DNA from: Brugia malayi
Taxonomy: Eukaryota; Nematoda; Chromadorea; Rhabditida; Onchocercidae
DNA: 18,223 nucleotides
Assembly (NCBI RefSeq): GCF_000002995.4
Contig: NW_025062366.1
Coordinates: forward strand, 1-18,223
Reading direction: 5' to 3'
Positions 1 through 8,020 of this stretch are shown piece after piece. Position 1 is the stretch's first letter. Each line of letters begins with the position of its first letter. The position numbers and the translations under genes are program-made. The notes under the pieces were generated by a model. It was not told the origin of the DNA. It saw nothing but the letters and a program-made list of their open reading frames with translations, and ran no database searches.

Positions 1-309
1 TTTGCTGATGAATTATGCGCAAAACTTAATTACAAAAGCATATTTTAATATTTAAACTTTAAAATGACGACGCAATATACGACCAGCACTGGTACAATTC
101 ACGTAACATAGTCAATTAATTTCAAAATAAGCTTTTTTTAGTGGTTTTGGCACTTAATTAAAATTAAAATTGATAAATTAGAACCAATTTCCTCGTCTAA
201 TGTAAGAAAACTATAACAAATTTTAAAAAATTCAAAATTTAAAATTAATTTAAATTAATTTAAATTCTTAAATTGAATTAAAATCATGATTAATTTAAAT
301 TTTATTAAT
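1..309 (+). repeat. Satellite copy 1, diverged
   Basis: Differs from the consensus by GAATTATG (one T lost), AAGCATA (G to A, removing a CpG), AAACTTT, GTGG for GTAG, CCTCGTC (gaining a CpG) and a rearranged A/T tail with a duplicated AATTTAAATT word. The junction reads AATTTAAAT instead of AATTGAAAG. The core and dyad are intact. Confidence 0.9.
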
Positions 310-617
310 TTTGCTGATGAATTTATGCGCAAAACTTAATTACAAAAGCGTATTTTAATATTTAAACTATAAAATGACGACGCAATATACGACCAGCACT
401 GGTACAATTCACGTAACATAGTCAATTAATTTCAAAATAAGCTTTTTTTAGTAGTTTTGGCACTTAATTAAAAATTAGAAATTGATAAATTAGAACCAAT
501 TTCCTTGTCTAATGAAGAAAACTATAACAAATTTAAAATTTTAAAAAAAAAAAATTTAAATTTAATTTAAATTCTTAAATTGAATTAAAATCATGATTAA
601 TTGAAAGTTTTATTAAT
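310..617 (+). repeat. Satellite copy 2 with an A12 run
   Basis: Carries TTAGAAATTG for TTAAAATTG, ATGAAGAAA for ATGTAAGAAA, and in the tail an uninterrupted run of twelve A at 543-554, the longest homopolymer noticed in the window. The core is consensus. Confidence 0.9.
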
Positions 618-920
618 TTTGCTGATGAATTTATGCGCAAAACTTAATTACAAAAGCGATATTTAAAATATTTAAACTATAAAATGACGACGCAATATAC
701 GACCAGCACTGGTACAATTCACGTAACATAGTCAATTAATTTCAAAATAAGCTTTTTTTAGTAGTTTTGGCACTTAATTAAAATTAAAATTGATAAATTA
801 GAACCAATTTCCTTGTCTAATGTAAGAAAACTATAACAAATTTTAAAATTTTTAAAAAATTCAAAATTTAAATTTAATTTAAATTTAATTAAAATCATGA
901 TTAATTGAAAGTTTTATTAT
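618..920 (+). repeat. Satellite copy 3, tail deletion
   Basis: Length 303. AAGCGATATTTAAAA replaces the usual GCGTATTTTAAT segment, about 8 bp are missing around the CTTAAATTG word of the tail, and one A is lost at the junction (TTATTATTTTGC). Confidence 0.9.
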
Positions 921-1220
921 TTTGCTGATGAATTTATGCGCAAAACTTAATTACAAAAGCGTATTTTAATATTTAAACTATAAAATGACAGACGCAATAT
1001 ACGACCAGCACTTGTACAATTCACGTAACATAGTCAATTAATTTCAAAATATAGCTTTTTTTAGTGGTTTTGGCACTTAACTAAATTAAAATTGATAAAT
1101 TAGAACCAATTTCCTTGTCTAATGTAAGAAAACTATAACAAATTTTAAAATTTTTAAAAAATTCAAAATTTAAATTCTTAAATTGAATTAAAATCATGAT
1201 TAATTGAAAGTTTTATTAAT
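921..1220 (+). repeat. Satellite copy 4, shortest complete monomer, dyad broken
   Basis: Length 300. It has GACAGACGC (inserted A), CACTTG in place of CACTGG (breaking the right arm of the dyad), ATAGCTT (losing the HindIII site), GTGG, CTTAACTAAATT, and an 11-bp tail deletion shared with copy 5. Confidence 0.9.
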
Positions 1221-1532
1221 TTTGCTGATGAATTTATGCGCAAAACTTAATTACAAAAGCGTATTTTAATATTTAAACTATAAAACGACGCAATATACGA
1301 CCAGCACTGGTACAATCACGTAACATAGTCAATTAATTTCAAAATAAGCTTTTTTAGTAGTTTTGGCACTTAATTAAAATTAAAATTGATAAATTAGAAC
1401 CAATTTCCTTGTCTAATGTAAAGAAAACTACAACAAATTTTAAAATTTTAAAAATTTTAAAATTTTTAAAAAATTCAAAATTTAAATTCTTAAATTGAAT
1501 TAAAATCATGATTAATTGAAAGTTTTATTAAT
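1221..1532 (+). repeat. Satellite copy 5, core deletion and tail expansion
   Basis: Three bases including the usual ATG are missing before the core (TATAAAACGACGC), one T is lost in ACAATCACG, and the copy has ATGTAAAG and CTACAAC. An extra block of A4/T4 words of roughly 16 bp follows, together with the 11-bp deletion also seen in copy 4. The shared deletion suggests copies 4 and 5 derive from a local duplication. Confidence 0.88.
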
Positions 1533-1839
1533 TTTGCTGATGAATTTATGCGCAAAACTTAATTACAAAAGCGTATTTTAATATTTAAACTATAAAATGA
1601 CGACGCAATATACGACCAGCACTGGTACAATTCACGTAACATAGTCAATTAATTTCAAAATAGCTTTTTTAGTAGTTTTGGCACTTAATTAAAATTAAAA
1701 TTGATAAATTAGAACCAATTTCCTTGTCTAATGTAAGAAAACTACAAGGAAATTTTAAATTTTTAAAAAATTCAAAATTAAATTTAATTTAAATTCTTAA
1801 ATTGAATTAAAATCATGATTAATTGAAAGTTTTATTAAT
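1533..1839 (+). repeat. Satellite copy 6, HindIII site lost
   Basis: Length 307. AATAGCTT replaces AATAAGCTT, and CTACAAGGAAA replaces CTATAACAAA, adding two unusual G bases. The tail has lost single A bases. The core is intact. Confidence 0.88.
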
Positions 1840-2143
1840 TTTGCTGATGAATTATATGCGCAAAACTTAATTACAAAAGCGTATTTTAATATTTAAACTA
1901 TAAAATGACGACGCAATATACGACCAGCACTGGTACAATTCACGTAACATAGTCAATTAATTTCAAAATAAGCTTTTTTAGTAGTTTTGGCACTTAATTA
2001 AAATTAAAATTGATAATTAGAACCAATTTCCTTGTCTAATGTAAGAAAACTATAACAAATTTAAATTTTAAAAAATAAAAATTTAAATTTAATTTAAATT
2101 CTTAAATTGAATTAAAATCATGATTAATTGAAAGTTTTATTAT
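1840..2143 (+). repeat. Satellite copy 7
   Basis: Length 304. GAATTATATGCGC near the start, GATAATTAG for GATAAATTAG, a rebuilt tail lacking the TTCAAAA word, and one A lost at the junction, as also in copy 3. Confidence 0.88.
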
Positions 2144-2452
2144 TTTGCTGATGAATTTATGCGCAAAACTTAATTACAAAAGCGTATTTTAATATTTAAA
2201 CTATAAAATGACGACGCAATATACGACCAGCACTGGTACAATTCACGTAACATAGTCAATTAATTTCAAAATAAGCTTTTTTAGTAGTTTTGGCACTTAA
2301 TTAAAATTAAAATTGATAAATTAAACCAATTTCCTTGTCTAATGTAAGAAAACTATAACAAATTTTAAAATTTTAAAAAATACAAAAATTTAAAATTTAA
2401 TTTAAATTCTTAAATTGAATTAAAATCATGATTAATTGAAAGTTTTATTAAT
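2144..2452 (+). repeat. Satellite copy 8, transition to the central zone
   Basis: TTAAACC for TTAGAACC (shared with copies 12 and 46) and a modified tail with AATACAAAAATTT. Otherwise close to consensus. The next copy, starting at 2453, is the first exact consensus monomer. Confidence 0.88.
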
Positions 2453-4300
2453 TTTGCTGATGAATTTATGCGCAAAACTTAATTACAAAAGCGTATTTTA
2501 ATATTTAAACTATAAAATGACGACGCAATATACGACCAGCACTGGTACAATTCACGTAACATAGTCAATTAATTTCAAAATAAGCTTTTTTTAGTAGTTT
2601 TGGCACTTAATTAAAATTAAAATTGATAAATTAGAACCAATTTCCTTGTCTAATGTAAGAAAACTATAACAAATTTTAAAATTTTTAAAAAATTCAAAAT
2701 TTAAATTTAATTTAAATTCTTAAATTGAATTAAAATCATGATTAATTGAAAGTTTTATTAATTTTGCTGATGAATTTATGCGCAAAACTTAATTACAAAA
2801 GCGTATTTTAATATTTAAACTATAAAATGACGACGCAATATACGACCAGCACTGGTACAATTCACGTAACATAGTCAATTAATTTCAAAATAAGCTTTTT
2901 TAGTAGTTTTGGCACTTAATTAAAATTAAATTGATAAATTAGAACCAATTTCCTTGTCTAATGTAAGAAAACTATAACAAATTTTAAAATTTTAAAAAAT
3001 TCAAAATTTAAATTTAATTTAAATTCTTAAATTGAATTAAAATCATGATTAATTGAAAGTTTTATTAATTTTGCTGATGAATTTATGCGCAAAACTTAAT
3101 TACAAAAGCGTATTTTAATATTTAAACTATAAAATGACGACGCAATATACGACCAGCACTGGTACAATTCACGTAACATAGTCAATTAATTTCAAAATAA
3201 GCTTTTTTAGTAGTTTTGGCACTTAATTAAAATTAAAATTGATAAATTAGAACCAATTTCCTTGTCTAATGTAAGAAAACTATAACAAATTTTAAAATTT
3301 TAAAAAATTCAAAATTTAAATTTAATTTAAATTCTTAAATTGAATTAAAATCATGATTAATTGAAAGTTTTATTAATTTTGCTGATGAATTTATGCGCAA
3401 AACTTAATTACAAAAGCGTATTTTAATATTTAAACTATAAAATGACGACGCAATATACGACCAGCACTGGTACAATTCACGTAACATAGTCAATTAATTT
3501 CAAAATAAGCTTTTTTAGTAGTTTTGGCACTTAATTAAAATTAAAATTGATAAATTAAACCAATTTCCTTGTCTAATGTAAGAAAACTATAACAAATTTA
3601 AAATTTTAAAAAATTCAAAATTTAAATTTAATTTAAATTCTTAAATTGAATTAAAATCATGATTAATTGAAAGTTTTATTAATTTTGCTGATGAATTTAT
3701 GCGCAAAACTTAATTACAAAAGCGTATTTTAATATTTAAACTATAAAATGACGACGCAATATACGACCAGCACTGGTACAATTCACGTAACATAGTCAAT
3801 TAATTTCAAAATAAGCTTTTTTAGTAGTTTTGGCACTTAATTAAAATTAAAATTGATAAATTAGAACCAATTTCCTTGTCTAATGTAAGAAAACATAACA
3901 AATTTTAAAATTTTTAAAAAATTCAAAATTTAAATTTAATTTAAATTCTTATATTGAATTAAAATCATGATTAATTGAAAGTTTTATTAATTTTGCTGAT
4001 GAATTAATGCGCAAAACTTAATTACAAAAGCGTATTTTAATATTTAAACTATAAAATGACGACGCAATATACGACCAGCACTGGTACAATTCACGTAACA
4101 TAGTCAATTAATTTCAAAATAAGCTTTTTTAGTAGTTTTGGCACTTAATTAAAATTAAAATTGATAAATTAGAACCAATTTCCTTGTCTAATGTAAGAAA
4201 ACTATAACAAATTTTAAAATTTTTAAAAAATTCAAAATTTAAATTTAATTTAAATTCTTAAATTGAATTAAAATCATGATTAATTGAAAGTTTTATTAAT

Positions 4301-4611
4301 TTTGCTGATGAATTTATGCGCAAAACTTAATTACAAAAGCGTATTTAATATTTAAACTATAAAATGACAACGCAATATACGACCAGCACTGGTACAATTC
4401 ACGTAACATAGTCAATTAATTTCAAAAATAAGCTTTTTTTAGTAGTTTTGGCACTTAATTAAAATTAAAATTGATAAATTAGAACCAATTTCCTTGTCTA
4501 ATGTAAAGAAAACTATAACAAATTTTAAAATTTTTAAAAAATTCAAAATTTAAATTTAATTTAAATTCTTAAATTGAATTAAAATCATGATTAATTGAAA
4601 GTTTTATTAAT
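4301..4611 (+). repeat. Satellite copy 15, most altered of the early central copies
   Basis: One T lost in GTATTTAAT, GACAACGC in the core (removing a CpG), an extra A in CAAAAATAAG and ATGTAAAG (shared with copies 5 and 28). It stands out between nearly uniform neighbours. Confidence 0.88.
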
Positions 4612-4980
4612 TTTGCTGATGAATTTATGCGCAAAACTTAATTACAAAAGCGTATTTTAATATTTAAACTATAAAATGACGACGCAATATACGACCAGCA
4701 CTGGTACAATTCACGTAACATAGTCAATTAATTTCAAAATAAGCTTTTTTAGTAGTTTTGGCACTTAATTAAAATTAAAATTGATAAATTAGAACCAATT
4801 TCCTTGTCTAATGTAAGAAAACTATAACAAATTTTAAAATTTTTAAAAAATTCAAAATTTAAATTTAATTTAAATTCTTAAATTGAATTAAAATCATGAT
4901 TAATTGAAAGTTTTATTAATTTTGCTGATGAATTTATGCGCAAAACTTAATTACAAAAGCGTATTTTAATATTTAAACTA

Positions 4981-5032
4981 TAAAATGACGACGCAATATA
5001 CGACCAGCACTGGTACAATTCACGTAACATAG
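4981..5032 (+). other. G+C-richer, CpG-bearing core of the monomer (shown in copy 17)
   Basis: Monomer positions 61-112 hold about 40% G+C against about 8% in the last 90 bp of the same monomer. Four of the six CpGs are here. This segment is nearly constant across the array. The changes I saw are few and mostly in the divergent zones: an inserted A giving GACAGACGC in copies 4 and 22, loss of three bases in copy 5, GACAACGC in copies 15 and 53, GACGAACGC in copy 54, an extra GAC triplet in copy 49, and ATGCACG in copies 55 and 56. In satellites, a conserved box within a faster-changing monomer often marks a protein-binding region; that role is inference here. Confidence 0.75.
5003..5014. promoter_or_regulatory. 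Conserved dyad ACCAG-CA-CTGGT (shown in copy 17)
   Basis: Two perfect 5-bp inverted arms separated by CA occur at monomer positions 83-94 in every copy as I read them, except copy 4 (CTTGT in the right arm) and copy 53 (one G lost). This is the most G+C-rich stretch of the monomer. It could be a binding site for a homodimeric protein or the stem of a small hairpin in a transcript. It does not resemble the mammalian CENP-B box. No binding protein can be named from the sequence. Confidence 0.55.
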
Positions 5033-5049
5033 TCAATTAATTTCAAAAT

Positions 5050-5060
5050 AAGCTTTTTTT
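5050..5060 (+). other. HindIII site and T6/T7 tract (shown in copy 17)
   Basis: AAGCTT at monomer positions 130-135 runs directly into a tract of seven T (134-140), six in many copies. The site is present in nearly all copies and lost in copies 4 (ATAGCTT) and 6 (AATAGCTT), so HindIII digestion of this DNA should give a ladder with a roughly 310-bp step. A run of this length on the + strand would also act as an RNA polymerase III terminator if such transcription occurred. The T6/T7 difference is the commonest polymorphism in the array and the kind most exposed to sequencing error. Confidence 0.8.
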
Positions 5061-5130
5061 AGTAGTTTTGGCACTTAATTAAAATTAAAATTGATAAATT
5101 AGAACCAATTTCCTTGTCTAATGTAAGAAA

Positions 5131-5230
5131 ACTATAACAAATTTTAAAATTTTTAAAAAATTCAAAATTTAAATTTAATTTAAATTCTTAAATTGAATTA
5201 AAATCATGATTAATTGAAAGTTTTATTAAT
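5131..5230. other. A/T tail of the monomer with nested palindromes (shown in copy 17)
   Basis: Monomer positions 211-310 are almost pure A/T. The segment contains a 14-bp perfect palindrome (AAATTTTAAAATTT, 5139-5152), a 12-bp one (AAATTTAAATTT, 5165-5176) and a 10-bp one (AATTTAAATT, 5177-5186). Nearly all multi-base length variation between copies falls here, including deletions of 8-11 bp and insertions up to about 16 bp, as expected from slippage between short A/T words. The segment could melt or extrude cruciforms easily. No gene or known site is seen in it. Confidence 0.8.
5202..5211. other. Perfect 10-bp palindrome AATCATGATT near the monomer end (copy 17)
   Basis: This perfect palindrome sits in the A/T tail, 19 bp before the next monomer, and contains the only C and G of its neighbourhood. 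It is kept in nearly all copies while the A/T words before it vary; copy 55 has AATCATAATT instead. Its constancy next to a hypervariable stretch is the only hint of function. Confidence 0.5.
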
Positions 5231-5540
5231 TTTGCTGATGAATTTATGCGCAAAACTTAATTACAAAAGCGTATTTTAATATTTAAACTATAAAATGACG
5301 ACGCAATATACGACCAGCACTGGTACAATTCACGTAACATAGTCAATTAATTTCAAAATAAGCTTTTTTTAGTAGTTTTGGCACTTAATTAAAATTAAAA
5401 TTGATAAATTAGAACCAATTTCCTTGTCTAATGATAAGAAAACTATAACAAATTTTAAAATTTTAAAAAATTCAAAATTTAAATTTAATTTAAATTCTTA
5501 AATTGAATTAAAATCATGATTAATTGAAAGTTTTATTAAT

Positions 5541-5848
5541 TTTGCTGATGAATTTATGCGCAAAACTTAATTACAAAAGCGTATTTTAATATTTAAACTA
5601 TAAAATGACGACGCAATATACGACCAGCACTGGTACAATTCACGTAACATAGTCAATTATTTTCAAAATAAGCTTTTTTAGTAGTTTTGGCACTTAATTA
5701 AAATTAATATTGATAAATTAGAACCAATTTCCTTGTCTAATGTAAGAAAACTATAACAAATTTTAAAATTTTTAAAAATTCAAAATTAAAATTTAAATTT
5801 AAATTCTTAAATTGAATTAAAATCATGATTAATTGAAAGTTTATTAAT
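5541..5848 (+). repeat. Satellite copy 19, altered central copy
   Basis: CAATTATTTTC for CAATTAATTTC, T6, AATATTG for AAAATTG, a reshuffled tail around AATTAAAATTTAAATTT, and one T lost at the junction (AAAGTTTATTAAT, shared with copy 43). Confidence 0.88.
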
Positions 5849-7087
5849 TTTGCTGATGAATTTATGCGCAAAACTTAATTACAAAAGCGTATTTTAATAT
5901 TTAAACTATAAAATGACGACGCAATATACGACCAGCACTGGTACAATTCACGTAACATAGTCAATTAATTTCAAAATAAGCTTTTTTTAGTAGTTTTGGC
6001 ACTTAATTAAAATTAAAATTGATAAATTAGAACCAATTTCCTTGTCTAATGTAAGAAAACTATAACAAATTTTAAAATTTTTAAAAAATTCAAAATTTAA
6101 ATTTAATTTAAATTCTTAAATTGAATTAAAATCATGATTAATTGAAAGTTTTATTAATTTTGCTGATGAATTTATGCGCAAAACTTAATTACAAAAGCGT
6201 ATTTTAATATTTAAACTATAAAATGACGACGCAATATACGACCAGCACTGGTACAATTCACGTAACATAGTCAATTAATTTCAAAATAAGCTTTTTTTAG
6301 TAGTTTTGGCACTTAATTAAAATTAGAATTGATAAATTAGAACCAATTTCCTTGTCTAATGTAAGAAAACTATAACAAATTTTAAAATTTTTAAAAAATT
6401 CAAAATTTAAATTTAATTTAAATTCTTAAATTGAATTAAAATCATGATTAATTGAAAGTTTTATTAATTTTGCTGATGAATTTATGCGCAAAACTTAATT
6501 ACAAAAGCGTATTTTAATATTTAAACTATAAAATGACAGACGCAATATACGACCAGCACTGGTACAATTCACGTAACATAGTCAATTAATTTCAAAATAA
6601 GCTTTTTTAGTAGTTTTGGCACTTAATTAAAATTAAAATTGATAAATTAGAACCAATTTCCTTGTCTAATGTAAGAAAACTATAACAAATTTTAAAATTT
6701 TTAAAAAATTCAAAATTTAAATTTAATTTAAATTCTTAAATTGAATTAAAATCATGATTAATTGAAAGTTTTATTAATTTTGCTGATGAATTATGCGCAA
6801 AACTTAATTACAAAAGCGTATTTTAATATTTAAACTATAAAATGACGACGCAATATACGACCAGCACTGGTACAATTCACGTAACATAGTCAATTAATTT
6901 CAAAATAAGCTTTTTTAGTAGTTTTGGCACTTAATTAAAATTAAAATTGATAAATTAGAACCAATTTCCTTGTCTAATGTAAGAAAACTATAACAAATTT
7001 TAAAATTTTTAAAAAATTCAAAATTTAAAATTTAATTTAAATTCTTAAATTGAATTAAAATCATGATTAATTGAAAGTTTTATTAAT

Positions 7088-8020
7088 TTTGCTGATGAAT
7101 TTATGCGCAAAACTTAATTACAAAAGCGTATTTTAATATTTAAACTATAAAATGACGACGCAATATACGACCAGCACTGGTACAATTCACGTAACATAGT
7201 CAATTAATTTCAAAATAAGCTTTTTTAGTAGTTTTGGCACTTAATTAAAATTAAAATTGATAAATTAGAACCAATTTCCTTGTCTAATGATAAGAAAACT
7301 ATAACAAATTTTAAAATTTTTAAAAAATTAAAAAATTTAAATTTAATTTAAATTCTTAAATTGAATTAAAATCATGATTAATTGAAAGTTTTATTAATTT
7401 TGCTGATGAATTTATGCGCAAAACTTAATTACAAAAGCGTATTTTAATATTTAAACTATAAAATGACGACGCAATATACGACCAGCACTGGTACAATTCA
7501 CGTAACATAGTCAATTAATTTCAAAATAAGCTTTTTTTAGTAGTTTTGGCACTTAATTAAAATTAAAATTGATAAATTAGAACCAATTTCCTTGTCTAAT
7601 GATAAGAAAACTATAACAAATTTTAAAATTTTTAAAAAATTCAAAATTTAAATTTAATTTAAATTCTTAAATTGAATTAAAATCATGATTAATTGAAAGT
7701 TTTATTAATTTTGCTGATGAATTTATGCGCAAAACTTAATTACAAAAGCGTATTTTAATATTTAAACTATAAAATGACGACGCAATATACGACCAGCACT
7801 GGTACAATTCACGTAACATAGTCAATTAATTTCAAAATAAGCTTTTTTTAGTAGTTTTGGCACTTAATTAAAATTAAAATTGATAAATTAGAACCAATTT
7901 CCTTGTCTAATGATAAGAAAACTATAACAAATTTTAAAATTTTTAAAAAATTCAAAATTTAAATTTAATTTAAATTCTTAAATTGAATTAAAATCATGAT
8001 TAATTGAAAGTTTTATTAAT
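7088..8020 (+). repeat. Copies 24-26: run of adjacent monomers sharing ATGATAAG
   Basis: Three consecutive copies carry the inserted-A variant (7288-7295, 7600-7606 and 7911-7917 approximately). The last two (7399-7709 and 7710-8020, 311 bp each) appear identical over their whole length. Copy 24 also has T6 and AATTAAAAAATTT in the tail. This is the clearest local duplication track in the central zone. Confidence 0.85.

Larger units (their letters stand above)
1..2452 (+). repeat. Left heterogeneous zone of the array (copies 1-8)
   Basis: These eight copies carry more changes than the central ones: substitutions inside the otherwise constant part, lost bases at the monomer junction, and indels of 8-16 bp in the A/T tail. 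Lengths run from 300 to 312. Private or nearly private variants include GTGG for GTAG after the T-tract (copies 1 and 4) and CTACAA for CTATAA (copies 5 and 6), the latter found again only in the right zone. Higher divergence away from the centre is what unequal crossing-over models predict towards array ends. The true array edge is not visible, so nearness to it is inference. Confidence 0.85.
4921..5230 (+). repeat. Reference (consensus) monomer, copy 17
   Basis: This copy equals the majority sequence at every position I checked and serves as the coordinate frame for the other entries (monomer position 1 = 4921). Hand count gives 30 G and 34 C in 310 bp, about 21% G+C. Six CpGs lie at monomer positions 19, 40, 69, 72, 81 and 103, all in the first third. 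Exact copies of this sequence also occur at 2453-2762, 5849-6158, 8951-9260, 11119-11428, 11429-11738, 12361-12670 and 13289-13598. There is no meaningful open frame: the longest ATG-started frames seen are 15 codons (+) and 27 codons (-). The 310-bp length is about twice 155, compatible with a two-nucleosome unit, but I see no convincing half-monomer duplication. Confidence 0.97.

Noticed and set aside
543..554. A12 run as a retroposon poly(A) tail
   Set aside because: It lies within the normal A/T tail of copy 2 with no inserted sequence before it. Slippage or a sequencing error explains it.
4921..4960. Hammerhead ribozyme, suggested by CTGATGA at the start of every monomer
   Set aside because: CTGATGA matches one conserved hammerhead box, but the following stem II does not form, no correctly placed GAAA-C follows, and no stem III/GTC arrangement can be built on either strand. 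TGCGC can pair weakly with GCGTA downstream, but that does not supply the core.
5003..5014. CENP-B box
   Set aside because: The dyad has no TTCG...CGGGA pattern. Only the general idea of a conserved satellite box applies.
4948..5030. 27-codon open frame on the - strand across the core
   Set aside because: It lies fully inside the satellite, has no flanking coding signal and is broken in indel-bearing copies. It is a chance frame.
4985..5032. 15-codon open frame on the + strand, starting ATG ACG ACG and ending TAG, present in most monomers
   Set aside because: It is too short, has no ribosome-binding or splice context, is broken by indels in copies 4, 5, 22 and 54 among others, and is explained by the locally lower stop-codon density of the G+C-richer core.
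5041..5060. Bacterial rho-independent terminator at the T7 tract
   Set aside because: No G+C-rich hairpin immediately precedes the T-run; the dyad is about 40 bp upstream and the sequence between them is AT-rich.
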